The notes: generated by a model from the letters alone, not told the origin. DNA of 64,000 nucleotides from Lujinxingia litoralis (GCF_003260125.1 NZ_QHKO01000008.1:1-64000), one strand, 5' to 3'. Shown: positions 18,239 to 30,130, numbered from the stretch's first letter. A program made the numbers and translations.

Positions 18239-18904
18239 ATGACTCCCCGTCCCGCACGAACCTTCAAAAACGCCGCCTACGGGCACCTGGCCCGGGTGGG
18301 TAAAGCGCTCGCCAGTCCGGCCCGTCTCGAAATTCTAGAACTCCTGGCGCAGGCGCCGGCCAGCGTGGATGCGCTGGCCAGCGAGGTGGGCCAGAGCGTG
18401 GCCAACACCTCGCACCACCTGCAGGCGCTGAAGCGCGCGCACCTGGTGAGAAGCGAGCGCCAGGGGGTGCAGCGCATCTACCACCTGGCCGATGAGGATG
18501 TGGCCGGGCTCTTAAGGCAGCTCCAGGCGGTGGCCGCGCATCATGTTGGCGAGTTGCAGGAGCTGACGCGGGCGTACTTTGAGGGGGGTGAGGGGTTGGA
18601 GGCGCTGGATGGGCCGGCGTTGCTCGAGAAGCTGCGGGCCGATGAGGTCACTCTGATCGACGTGCGGCCGGAGCATGAGTACCTGGCCGGGCACCTCCCC
18701 GGGGCGCTCTCGATGCCCCTCTCGGAGCTCGAAACTCGCCTCGAATCTCTGCCCCGGGGGCGCACGATCGTGGCGTATTGCCGGGGGCCCTATTGCACCT
18801 TTTCGGCGGAGGCGGTGAGCCGCCTGCGGGCGCGGGGGTATGACGCGCGGCGCAGCGAGGTGAGCGTGCAGGATGCCGTGTTGCTGGGTGGAGGTGCGCG
18901 ATGA
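18239..18904 (+). CDS. ArsR-family regulator fused to a rhodanese domain
   Basis: 221 aa. Residues 15-95 form a winged helix of the ArsR type (ALASPARLEILELLAQAP, VGQSVANTSHHLQALKRAHL). Residues 125-215 form a rhodanese domain with LIDVRPEHEYLAGHLPGALS and the active-site loop AYCRGPYC, so the catalytic cysteine is present. Such fusions are thought to sense reactive sulfur or a metalloid through the rhodanese cysteine and control an adjacent transporter. The gene overlaps the following MFS gene by four bases (ATGA), so the two form an operon. Confidence 0.88.
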   Translation: MTPRPARTFKNAAYGHLARVGKALASPARLEILELLAQAPASVDALASEVGQSVANTSHHLQALKRAHLVRSERQGVQRIYHLADEDVAGLLRQLQAVAAHHVGELQELTRAYFEGGEGLEALDGPALLEKLRADEVTLIDVRPEHEYLAGHLPGALSMPLSELETRLESLPRGRTIVAYCRGPYCTFSAEAVSRLRARGYDARRSEVSVQDAVLLGGGAR

Positions 18905-20175
18905 GTGTGGCGCCGCCTGTTAAGCTGGGGTTGCGTGAGAACCTGGCGCAGTTTTCGTTGTTGGTGCTGGTCAACGCCTTTGTGGGCGCGATGGTCGGGA
19001 TGGAGCGCAGCATCCTGCCGGCCATCGCCGAAGAGGAGTTTGAGCTGGCCGCGCGCAGCGCGATCCTCTCGTTCATCGTGGTCTTCGGGGTGACCAAGGC
19101 GCTGACCAACTACATGGCCGGGCGCTGGTCGGATCGCTTTGGGCGCAAGCGGGTGCTGGTGGCCGGGTGGTTGGTGGCCGCGCCGGTGCCCTTTTTGCTG
19201 ATGTGGGCACCCTCCTGGGCCTGGATTCTGGGGGCGAACGTGCTGCTGGGGGTCAGCCAGGGGCTGACCTGGTCGACGACGGTGATCATGAAGATCGACC
19301 TGGCCGGTCCGCGCAAGCGGGGGCTGGCCATGGGGCTCAACGAGTTTGCCGGGTATTTTGCTGTGGCGCTCTCGGCGCTGGCCACCGGGTTTCTGGCCGC
19401 GGAGTACGGGTTGCGCCCCGAGCCCTTCTACCCGGGGGTGGCCTTTGTGGTGCTGGGCACGCTGCTCTCGGTGCTGGTGGTGCGGGAGACAAAGCACCAT
19501 GTGGCTCAGGAGGCGGCGAGTGTGGCAAACGCCTCGGGCCCCCACGCAGAGCTCTCGGCCCGGGAGGTGGTGATGCGCACCAGCCTCAGGGATCGCGACC
19601 TCTCGTCGGTGAGTCAGGCCGGGATGATCAACAACCTCAACGACGGCATGGCCTGGGGGCTCTTTCCGCTGCTCTTTGCGGCGGCCGGCATGTCGATCGC
19701 GCAGATCGGCACGCTGGCCGCGATCTACCCGGCGGTCTGGGGGCTGGGGCAGCTCTTTACCGGGGCCTGGTCGGATAAGGTGGGGCGCAAGGGGCTGATT
19801 GTGGCCGGGATGTGGATCCAGGGCGTGGGCATCGTGATGATCGCGCTGGGGAGCACCTTTGCGCTCTACGCGCTGGGGGCGGTGCTGCTGGGCCTGGGTA
19901 CGGCCATGGTGTATCCCACGCTGCTGGCGGCCATTGGCGATGTGGCCCACCCGAGCTGGCGAGCCAGCGCGGTGGGGGTCTACCGCCTCTGGCGCGATAT
20001 GGGGTATGCGGTGGGGGCGGTGCTGGCCGGGGTGCTGGCCGACGCGTTTGGGCTCTCGGTGGCCACGCTGGCGGTGGCCGCGCTGACCTTTGGCTCCGGT
20101 CTGGTGGTGGCCCTGCGCATGCGCGAGACGCTCCAGACCGAGCCCCGGGTGGCCCTGGCCGACGGGCAGCCCTGA
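18901..20175 (+). CDS. MFS transporter
   Basis: 424 aa with about twelve hydrophobic segments. The MFS loop motif appears twice, as GRWSDRFGRKRVLVAGW after segment 2 and GAWSDKVGRKGLIVAGM in the second half, as expected for two six-helix bundles. It is translationally coupled to the ArsR-rhodanese gene and probably exports the compound that regulator senses (a sulfur species, metalloid or drug). Substrate cannot be read from sequence. A strong terminator follows at 20209. Confidence 0.85.
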   Translation: MSVAPPVKLGLRENLAQFSLLVLVNAFVGAMVGMERSILPAIAEEEFELAARSAILSFIVVFGVTKALTNYMAGRWSDRFGRKRVLVAGWLVAAPVPFLLMWAPSWAWILGANVLLGVSQGLTWSTTVIMKIDLAGPRKRGLAMGLNEFAGYFAVALSALATGFLAAEYGLRPEPFYPGVAFVVLGTLLSVLVVRETKHHVAQEAASVANASGPHAELSAREVVMRTSLRDRDLSSVSQAGMINNLNDGMAWGLFPLLFAAAGMSIAQIGTLAAIYPAVWGLGQLFTGAWSDKVGRKGLIVAGMWIQGVGIVMIALGSTFALYALGAVLLGLGTAMVYPTLLAAIGDVAHPSWRASAVGVYRLWRDMGYAVGAVLAGVLADAFGLSVATLAVAALTFGSGLVVALRMRETLQTEPRVALADGQP

Positions 20176-20208
20176 GGGCCGGGGGGCGCGGGTCAAGCTG
20201 GATGGATC

Positions 20209-20244
20209 GCCTCCCCGGGACCGGGCGCCCGGGGAGGCTTTTTT
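20209..20244 (+). terminator. Intrinsic terminator between the MFS gene and the desulfurase gene
   Basis: An 11-bp perfect stem (GCCTCCCCGGG at 20209-20219 with its complement at 20228-20238), an 8-nt loop and six Ts at 20239-20244. It ends only 16 bases before the next start codon. Confidence 0.9.
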
Positions 20245-20260
20245 GCGCGCGAGGAGAGAG

Positions 20261-21415
20261 ATGCACGACGCTTTGGAACGACCGCTCTATCTGGATCATA
20301 ACGCCACCACCCCGCTGCGCGAGGAGGTGATTGACGCGATGCTGCCCTATTTGCGGGAGCACTGGGGCAACCCGTCGAGCGGCCATGTGTACGGCCGACG
20401 CGCAAAGCAGGCGGTGGAGGAGGCCCGCGCGCAGGTGGCCGGGCTGCTGGGGGCCTCGCCAGACGAGATCGTGTTTACCTCGGGGGGGACCGAGGCCAAC
20501 CACCTGGCGATCTGGGGAGCGGTGACTCGCCCGGGGGCCGGCGCCCGGATCGTCACCTCGTGTGTGGAGCATCCGGCGGTGGCCCGTCCGCTTGCGGTGC
20601 TGGAGGAGGAGGGGGCCGAGGTGCATCGCCTGGGCGTCGACGCGCTGGGGCAGGTCTGCCCGCAGCAGGCTCGCGAGGCCTTGAAGGGGGGCGCCGAGCT
20701 CTTGACGGTGATGCACGCCAACAACGAGACCGGGGTGCTCCAGCCCATCGGCGAATTGGCCGAGTACGCGCATCGGGCCGGGGCGCTGGTGCATAGCGAC
20801 GCGGCGCAGTCGGTGGGCAAGGTGGCCGTGGATGTGAACGCGCTGGGCGTCGACCTGCTCTCGGTGGCCGGCCATAAGCTCTACGCCCCCAAAGGGGTGG
20901 GCGCGCTCTACGTGCGCCGGGGTGTGGCGCTGCGCGCGCTGATGGTCGGGGCCGGGCACGAGGGGGGGCTGAGGCCCGGCACGGAGAATGTGGCCTCGAT
21001 CGTGGGGCTGGGGGAGGCCTGCGCGCGGGCCCAGGACGATCTGGAGCACGAGGCCATGCGCCAGCGCCGGCTGCGCGACACGCTCTTTGAGCTCCTGTGC
21101 CGGGAGCTCCCCGGGGTGAGACTCAACGGCCACCCGCAAGAGCGCCTGCCCAACACGTTGAGCGTGCGCTTTGACGGGGTCAGCGGTGACGCTCTGCTGG
21201 CGGCCACCCCCGAGGTGGCGGCCTCCACCGGCTCGGCCTGCCATCAGGGGCAGACCCGGGCCTCGGCGGTGATTCTGGCGATGGGCGTGCCCGCCGCGCA
21301 GGCCGCGGGCACCCTGCGCCTGAGCCTGGGGCGAGCGACCACCGCCGAGGAGGTGGAGCGGGCGGCGCGGGCGCTGATCACCGGGTGGAAGCGCTGCGCG
21401 GCCCCCCGGGGCTAG
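20261..21415 (+). CDS. Cysteine desulfurase (NifS/IscS family)
   Basis: 384 aa, a PLP enzyme that takes sulfur from cysteine. Visible motifs: YLDHNATTPL at the N-terminus, HANNETGVLQPI, the PLP-lysine segment SVAGHKLYAPKGVGALY near 205, and the catalytic-cysteine loop STGSACHQG near 330. The start at 20261 follows GAGGAGAG. No scaffold gene (iscU) is adjacent, so a role with the upstream rhodanese regulator in sulfur handling is possible but unproven. Its stop shares the CTAG sequence with the stop of the convergent aminotransferase gene. Confidence 0.9.
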   Translation: MHDALERPLYLDHNATTPLREEVIDAMLPYLREHWGNPSSGHVYGRRAKQAVEEARAQVAGLLGASPDEIVFTSGGTEANHLAIWGAVTRPGAGARIVTSCVEHPAVARPLAVLEEEGAEVHRLGVDALGQVCPQQAREALKGGAELLTVMHANNETGVLQPIGELAEYAHRAGALVHSDAAQSVGKVAVDVNALGVDLLSVAGHKLYAPKGVGALYVRRGVALRALMVGAGHEGGLRPGTENVASIVGLGEACARAQDDLEHEAMRQRRLRDTLFELLCRELPGVRLNGHPQERLPNTLSVRFDGVSGDALLAATPEVAASTGSACHQGQTRASAVILAMGVPAAQAAGTLRLSLGRATTAEEVERAARALITGWKRCAAPRG

Positions 21416-22755
21416 CTCAACTCGGTGAGCAGGCGCTCCAGCATCGCGCCCAGGGTGTGGATGTCCTCCTCGCTGACGTGGAGGTGGGGGCGCAGGCGAA
21501 TGGTGTCGGCGCCGGCTCCCAGGAGCAGGAGCTTTTCGCGATCGCGGGCGCGCTGGATCAGCGTCTGCTTGAGTCCCGGGGTGCGCATCGAGAAGCCCTG
21601 GTAGAGGCCGTAGCCGCGCACGTTGTACATCAGCTCCGGGAAGCGCTCGGCCAGCCCCTGGAGGGTCTCCACCAGCAGGGCTCCCAGGGTGGGGACCTTC
21701 TCGATCAGGCCTTCGCGGCGCACGATGGCGTACTCCTGAACAAAGCGCACCATGTCGGCCAGGGTGCCGCCCCAGGTGGAGTCGAGCACGCCCAGGTCGT
21801 CCATGCGGTTGAGCATGTAGACCACCCCGTTGCCCAGCTTCTTGCCGCTGGCCACGGCCTGCGGGGGGTGGGGCAGATCGAAGCCGTCGATGGTGAAGAA
21901 GGTTCCGGTGGCGCCCCCGGCGGTCTGCACCTCATCAAAGGCCAGGGGGATCTGGTGGGTGTGGCAGAGCTCGGAGAGCTGTTGGAAGAAGGAGCGCGGG
22001 GCCACCCGGTGGCCGCCGGCCCCCTGGATGGGCTCCAGAATCACCGCGACGATCTCATCGCGGTAATGCTCAAAGAGGTTCTCCAGGATGGTCAGGCAGC
22101 GCGCGACCTTCTCGCGGGTTTCGGCCTCGGACTCGGTGGTGTCGAGCGCGGGGAAGGGCACCTGGAGGTTGCCCGGGATCAACCCCTGAAAGTCTTTGGT
22201 CATCACCGGGTCGTGGGAGACGCGGGTGACGTTGAGGGCAAAGACGGTGCGCCCGTGGAAGGCCTGATCGAAGTACACAAAACGCCGGGCCCGGGGTGTT
22301 TTACCCTCGGAGAGCAGGCGCTGATGATGAAGGTTGATCAGGTACTTCATCATGTTTTCGACGGCCTCGGCGCCGGAGTTCACCGCGTAGACCTCCAGCC
22401 CCGGGTTCTGCATGCACTGCGGGCCGAGCTGGTGGAGGGTGCGGTAGTACTCGAGGCATTCCGGGGTGAGGAAGTCGGGGTTGGCGATCTTGTTGTTGGC
22501 GGCCACCACCAGACGCCGGGTGTACTCCGCTTCGTAGAGTCCGGGGTGGTTGTGGGCGATGAGCTTGGCGCCGTAGTAGCCGGCCCAGTCAAAGAGGCGA
22601 TCGCCCTCCAGCGTGGCCAGGTACATGCCCTCGGAGCGCGCCAGATCGACGACAAAGGGATGGGGCTCGGCCAGCACGTAGGTGTTGAGCTCGTTGAGGA
22701 GCGCGGCGCTGCTGGAGGGCGCCGGGGCGGTCGGGGCAGAAGAAAGAGGGGACAT
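21412..22755 (-). CDS. Class III aminotransferase, L-lysine 6-transaminase-like
   Basis: 447 aa. PLP fold-type I motifs: AVNSGAEAVENMMKYLI, FDQAFHGRT, IVAVILEPIQGAGG, PLAFDEVQTAGGATG and VASGKKLGNGVV with the PLP lysine. The N-terminal HPFVVDLARSEGMYL and NPDFLTPECLEYYRT segments resemble lysine-epsilon-aminotransferases, which make 2-aminoadipate semialdehyde. The start at 22755 has a GGAGG site seven bases upstream; longer starts lack one. Its 5' leader of about 290 bases holds a cobalamin riboswitch, so expression probably falls when B12 is plentiful. Confidence 0.82.
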   Translation of the reverse strand: MSPLSSAPTAPAPSSSAALLNELNTYVLAEPHPFVVDLARSEGMYLATLEGDRLFDWAGYYGAKLIAHNHPGLYEAEYTRRLVVAANNKIANPDFLTPECLEYYRTLHQLGPQCMQNPGLEVYAVNSGAEAVENMMKYLINLHHQRLLSEGKTPRARRFVYFDQAFHGRTVFALNVTRVSHDPVMTKDFQGLIPGNLQVPFPALDTTESEAETREKVARCLTILENLFEHYRDEIVAVILEPIQGAGGHRVAPRSFFQQLSELCHTHQIPLAFDEVQTAGGATGTFFTIDGFDLPHPPQAVASGKKLGNGVVYMLNRMDDLGVLDSTWGGTLADMVRFVQEYAIVRREGLIEKVPTLGALLVETLQGLAERFPELMYNVRGYGLYQGFSMRTPGLKQTLIQRARDREKLLLLGAGADTIRLRPHLHVSEEDIHTLGAMLERLLTELS

Positions 22756-23041
22756 CGAAGACCTCCACAGAATGCGGCGGCGAGGCCGGCGTCTTGCGGG
22801 CGCCGACACCTCAGAGTCAGAGAAGGGGGTGGGGCAGGCCGGCGGTCAGCGCCGGGAGGGCACTGGCGAGCGTGGTAAAGAGGGGGAAAGGCCTGCCATC
22901 GGTACGACCCCGGGAAAGGAAGCGAGCGAATAACGAGCACGCACAGGGAGGGGGTCCGCACAGAGAGGCTCTCTGAGGAGGACCGGAGGCGCTCCCACGG
23001 CGCGACCAGGTCAGACAGAGCGTGGATGGCTCTCCACGTTC

Positions 23042-23235
23042 CGATGCGGGCAGGTCTTCGGGCTTATGAGCGGGTCGCCCTTTGTCTTAAGGGGCGCGGG
23101 CCTACTGTCCACAGCTTCCCGGCCCTTTGAGGGGGCCAGTGCTTTGAATGTGGAGGTCGTTCTCAAGTACCGCTGCGGGGCAGCTCCGGCATTGAACCGG
23201 ATTCCCTTTTAAGCTCCTTCAGGGCCACCGAGGTG
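23042..23235 (-). promoter_or_regulatory. Cobalamin (AdoCbl) riboswitch
   Basis: On the minus strand, in order, are GGTGGCCCT (23229-23221), AAGGGAATCCGGT (23208-23196), the B12 box GAGCTGCCCCGCAGCGG (23186-23170), a variable hairpin region, and GCCCGAAGACCTGCC (23063-23049). These are the conserved blocks of the cobalamin riboswitch, correctly spaced. The only minus-strand gene downstream is the aminotransferase at 22755. The rest of the 567-base gap (22756-23041, 23236-23322) shows no gene; the expression platform must lie in 22756-23041. Confidence 0.9.
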
Positions 23236-23322
23236 GGGTCTGGGGAGCACCAGCATGGCCGGGACGTTAGGGGGCGACTTACGCGCGTGTCAACGCCGGA
23301 GTGGCGGGGCGCAGGAGGCCGC

Positions 23323-26478
<3,156 letters not shown>

Positions 26479-26488
26479 AGGTGAAGCC

Positions 26489-27736
26489 TCAGTGTGCGTG
26501 GCCGTGGCCGAGCTCGCCACGCATCAGTTCTGATTTAAGAATAAAAGCGCCCTGAACCACCGTGGGGGTGCCCGGGGGGAGCCCGGCCAGGATCTCGACA
26601 AACTCGCGCCCCTCGCGTCCCAGGGTCACCGGCCGGGCCAGGAACTGGCCCGGGGCGTCGCCCCGGACAAAGACCACCGGCAGGTTGTCGAGGGTCTGCA
26701 ACGCGTCGCGTGCCACGAGCACCGTGGCGCCCTCGCCAGCGTCGGCGCTCAGGTGCAGGGTGCCAAAGAGGCCCGGGCGCAGGAGCCCGTCGGGGTTGCT
26801 GATCTCCACGCGAAGCGGGAGGGCGCGGGTGCTCTCGTCGAGCGCGGCGGCGATCAGATCGAGCTGCCCCTCCCAGGTGCGGCCCGGGTAGGCGTTGAGG
26901 CTGAGCGTGGCGCTCATGTCGGGGCGCAACATCGCGAGCTGCTGCTCGTAGAGCTGGCCGATGACCCAGACCCGGGAGGGGTCGGCCACCACAAAGAGGG
27001 TGTTCTCCGAGGAGACGCTTTCGCCGCGGGTGGCGTGACGCTCAATGATCACGCCGTCGATCGGGCTGCGGATGGCCAGCTCCGGGCCGCTGCCCCCGCG
27101 CACCCCGAAGGCGCTGAGTCGGGAGCGGGCGGCCTCGTGCTCGGCGCGGGCCTCTTCATAGCTGAGCTCGGCGTCGAGGAGGGTGCGCTCGGAGTTGATA
27201 CCCTCGGAGCGCAGGCGCCGCTGGCGATCGCGGTGCTTTTCGGCGACCTCCAAAAGTGCGGTGGCCCGGCTGAGCTCGGCGCGGATCTGGCCGAGTTCGG
27301 CGCTGCGCAGGCGCCCGAGCACCTGGCCGGCGCTGACCTCTTGCCCGAGCGCGACGTCGACGCTGGCGATCTGACCGTTGAGCGGGGGGCTGATATGGGC
27401 CACGCGATCGGGGTTGAACGCCACCCGGGCCGGGACCTGCAGGCCCCCGCCCAGCGCGCCGGTGCGGGCCTCCTCGGTGCGGATCTCGCTGCGGGCCAGC
27501 GCGGCCTTAGAGAGCGTGACGATGCGGGGGCCCTCGTGGTCGTCGTGATCGTCGTGGCCCGGGGCCTCTTCGTCGGCGTGGTCGTCGTGGTCGTGGTCAC
27601 GATGCCCGTCGGGGCCTTCTCCGGGGTGCTCGTGCGCAGACGGAGCGCCGGGGGCCTGGCTCCCCGAGGTGTCGCAGCCGTGGAGGAGGCCGACGAGCGT
27701 GATGAGCAAGCAGAGGCGGTAGAGGGCCCGGGTCAT
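26489..27736 (-). CDS. czcB: Efflux membrane-fusion lipoprotein, CzcB/CusB family
   Basis: 415 aa. The signal ends in the lipobox LLHGC. Next comes a histidine/aspartate-rich stretch (HEHPGEGPDGHRDHDHDD and on to DDHDDHEGP), a likely periplasmic metal-binding segment. The core has the lipoyl/barrel-sandwich halves (VAHISPPLNGQIASVDVALG and IRSPIDGVIIERHATRG) around a coiled hairpin (LSRATALLEVAEKHRDRQRR). The C-terminus ends HGHAH, again metal-binding in style. Overlaps czcC by four bases. Confidence 0.92.
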   Translation of the reverse strand: MTRALYRLCLLITLVGLLHGCDTSGSQAPGAPSAHEHPGEGPDGHRDHDHDDHADEEAPGHDDHDDHEGPRIVTLSKAALARSEIRTEEARTGALGGGLQVPARVAFNPDRVAHISPPLNGQIASVDVALGQEVSAGQVLGRLRSAELGQIRAELSRATALLEVAEKHRDRQRRLRSEGINSERTLLDAELSYEEARAEHEAARSRLSAFGVRGGSGPELAIRSPIDGVIIERHATRGESVSSENTLFVVADPSRVWVIGQLYEQQLAMLRPDMSATLSLNAYPGRTWEGQLDLIAAALDESTRALPLRVEISNPDGLLRPGLFGTLHLSADAGEGATVLVARDALQTLDNLPVVFVRGDAPGQFLARPVTLGREGREFVEILAGLPPGTPTVVQGAFILKSELMRGELGHGHAH

Positions 27737-29109
27737 GGTGTCTCCTCGTGCAGAGGCCAGATATTGGTGCCGACGAGCCCTTCGAGCAGGGCGGCGCTTT
27801 CGTAGTAGGTTTGCCGGGCGTCGAGGTGCTGGCGCGTGACCTGGAGGAGGCGCTCACGGGTCTGCGAAACCTGGTGAATGTCGACCTCGCCAAGCTCATA
27901 GGCGCGCTGGAGCAGGCTGAGGTTTTGCTCCAGCTGCGGGACGACCTCCGACTCGTAGAGGCCCACGCGCTCCACCGCGGCGTTGAGCGCGTGGGTCGCA
28001 TCGGTCAGGCGCTGGCGCAACGCGATGATGGTGGCGTCGCGCTGGCGATCGGCCAGCTCCAGCTCGGCCCGGGCCCGGGCCCGGCCCTCCTGATTGCGAT
28101 GCCACAGGGGCAGCCCCACGCTCAGCTGCACCATCAACGTGCGGGCGGTGGCGTCGGCTCCCGGCCCCGATTCCTGACCAAAGACCAGCCCCAGGGTGGG
28201 CTCGGGCCAGGCCTCGCGCTCCTGGAGGCGCAGCTGGCTGTGGCCGGCGCTCACCGCCAGCTCCCGCATGCGCACCGAGGGGTGATGGTGGGCCATCGAC
28301 GCCAGAAGCGTGTCGAGCTCGGGGGCTGCGACGATCGGCGGGAGCTCGCCATGGATCGGCGGGAGCTTCAGGGTGGGCCAACCGATCTCGGCGGCCAGCT
28401 GCGTGCGCAGCGCCTCGGCGCCCTGGCGGGCCTCGATCAACACCTCCCCGGTCTGCGCCAGATCCGCTTCAGCGACCAACAGATTCAATGGCGAGAGCTC
28501 GCCGGCTTCGACCTGACGGCTGGCGATGTCGCGCAGGGTGCGGGCAAAGGCCACAAATTGCTCGGCCTGCTGCGTGCGCTCCTCGGCCAGGAGCACATCG
28601 ACAAAGAGGCGATGGGTCTCGACATGGACCTCCCAGCGCACGTCATCGACGCCGGCCTCCGCCAGGCGCTGGCGGTCGGCGGCGGCCCGGCGGCGCAGGC
28701 CGGGCTCGCCGGCGATTTCAAAGCGCTGCTCCAGTGCGATCTCCAGCTCCGTGCCTCCGCCCTCGGCGGAGCGTTGGGGCCCCAGCCCCAGGCTGAGCTC
28801 GGGGTTGTCGGGAAAGAAGATCCGGGCCCGCTGGCGCTCCGCGTCGACGGTCGCAGCCCGGGCGCGGGCGCTCTCGATGCGTGGGGAGTGCCGGTCGGCG
28901 TAGACCAAAAGGGCGTTGAGCGAGAGCGTGCTCACCTGCGCCGGGTCCACGGGCTCGCCAGCCGGGATGTAGGGCTTAAGCGGCGCATCCGGGGCGTAGC
29001 GCTCGGTGGGCGGAAGCGCCGGATCGGATGCCGAAGCCACGGAAGCTAATAACAAACTACTTGCGATAGTAGTTAAAAAAGCAGGCAGATGTCGCCAGAG
29101 AGGAGGCAT
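27733..29109 (-). CDS. czcC: Outer-membrane efflux protein, CzcC (TolC superfamily)
   Basis: 458 aa with an N-terminal signal peptide (FLTTIASSLLLASVASA). Two repeats of long helical coiled-coil sequence (ARAATVDAERQRARIFFPDN; LRQRLTDATHALNAAVERVG) are typical of outer-membrane factors. It forms the exit duct for the CzcBA pump. The signal-peptide codons contain a dyad matching the one at the blaI promoter and are unusually AT-rich. The gene lies 13 bases behind the M56 peptidase gene. Confidence 0.88.
   Translation of the reverse strand: MPPLWRHLPAFLTTIASSLLLASVASASDPALPPTERYAPDAPLKPYIPAGEPVDPAQVSTLSLNALLVYADRHSPRIESARARAATVDAERQRARIFFPDNPELSLGLGPQRSAEGGGTELEIALEQRFEIAGEPGLRRRAAADRQRLAEAGVDDVRWEVHVETHRLFVDVLLAEERTQQAEQFVAFARTLRDIASRQVEAGELSPLNLLVAEADLAQTGEVLIEARQGAEALRTQLAAEIGWPTLKLPPIHGELPPIVAAPELDTLLASMAHHHPSVRMRELAVSAGHSQLRLQEREAWPEPTLGLVFGQESGPGADATARTLMVQLSVGLPLWHRNQEGRARARAELELADRQRDATIIALRQRLTDATHALNAAVERVGLYESEVVPQLEQNLSLLQRAYELGEVDIHQVSQTRERLLQVTRQHLDARQTYYESAALLEGLVGTNIWPLHEETP
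29055..29074 (-). promoter_or_regulatory. Candidate BlaI-type operator inside the start of czcC
   Basis: AACTAC-N8-GTAGTT is a perfect 6-bp inverted repeat lying in codons 12-19 of czcC. Its core ACTAC-N8-GTAGT has the same half-sites and spacing as the dyad at 30608-30625. The surrounding bases form an AT-rich island in GC-rich DNA, so an internal promoter is possible. Confidence 0.6.
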
Positions 29110-29122
29110 GGCAAAGGCTCAA

Positions 29123-30130
29123 TCAGCGCGAGGGTGGGTAAAGTCGCTCCACGCCCATGTGGAAGGCGTGAAGCAGATCGAAGCTCTCAAGATGAGGCAG
29201 CACCAGGACCGCCAGGATGCCCAGCGCCAACACCGCGTAGCCCGGGGAGCGTCCGGGGCGCGTGGGGCCCTGCATCAAGATGGCCAGGCGCAGTTTGAGC
29301 GAGGCCAAGTGGTGGCCGCAGAGCATGGCGGCCGAGTTCAGCGTGGCGGTGTCGCGGCGGAAACGGGCCGCGCGCACCAGGCCCTGGGCCAGCGCCAGGG
29401 GCTGGCCGCCCATGTGCACGGCCTCGCTGTCGCAGAGGGCCTCGCGGGCCGCGCGCCAGTGATCGCGATCGGCACGCAGCAGCGCGCCGGCCGGGTTGAG
29501 CCCCAGGCAGACGCGGCTGAGCAGGTAGCGCAGCGTGTCTCGCCAGCGAATGTGCGCGGCTTCGTGAAGCAGCGCCGCGTGGAGCATCGCGTCGTCGGCG
29601 TCGTCCATGAAGCTGCGGTCCAACACGACCTGTGGGCGCAAAAAGCCCTGGGTGAAGAGGGGCTCTTCGGCATCGCGCACCACCACCACGCGCATCGCCT
29701 GGAGGCCGGGCTCCCGGGCGATCAGGCGCTGAATGCGCCCGATGCGCGGGTCGGTCGCCGGGAGGCGGTCCAGCGTATGGCGAGGCCAGGCCTGCCAGAT
29801 CACCCGGACGATCCAGGCGCTCAGGCCGATCAGCAGGGCGCCCAAAAGCATCGCGTTGTCGGCGCAGATGGTCGAGGCCCCGTGATCATGAAGGCAGATC
29901 CGGGGGCTGCTGGAGGGTTCGGCCTGATGCAACGCGGAGGAGAGCAGCCAGATCAGCGGCAACAGCGTGGGCGCGACCAGCCAGGCGTAGGTGGTGTTGG
30001 AGCCGAACTCCGTCCAGGAGAGCGTGCGGCGGCGCCGGGCCAGCACCCGGCGGCTGATCAGGGTGAGCGCGGGGATGAGCACGCCAAAGGTCAGCGTGAG
30101 CGCGGCGATGGGAAAGAGGAGCTCAGGCAT
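29123..30130 (-). CDS. M56-family (BlaR1/MecR1-like) membrane metallopeptidase
   Basis: 335 aa with hydrophobic segments near 5-27, 45-65, 95-115 and 300-320. The zinc motif HEAAH is in LLHEAAHIRWRDTLR near residue 185, with a downstream glutamate in AREALCDSEAVHM as third ligand. No C-terminal beta-lactam sensor domain follows, so the signal is not a penicillin. BlaR1-like proteases inactivate the partner BlaI repressor. The gene overlaps blaI by eight bases and is followed by czcCBA, which suggests a metal-stress trigger. Confidence 0.85.
   Translation of the reverse strand: MPELLFPIAALTLTFGVLIPALTLISRRVLARRRRTLSWTEFGSNTTYAWLVAPTLLPLIWLLSSALHQAEPSSSPRICLHDHGASTICADNAMLLGALLIGLSAWIVRVIWQAWPRHTLDRLPATDPRIGRIQRLIAREPGLQAMRVVVVRDAEEPLFTQGFLRPQVVLDRSFMDDADDAMLHAALLHEAAHIRWRDTLRYLLSRVCLGLNPAGALLRADRDHWRAAREALCDSEAVHMGGQPLALAQGLVRAARFRRDTATLNSAAMLCGHHLASLKLRLAILMQGPTRPGRSPGYAVLALGILAVLVLPHLESFDLLHAFHMGVERLYPPSR

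Noticed and set aside
22756..23041. A small minus-strand gene between the riboswitch and the aminotransferase, such as a cobalt transporter subunit.
   Set aside because: The only frame there lacks a start with a ribosome binding site, is not hydrophobic in the right way and overlaps the aminotransferase in another frame.
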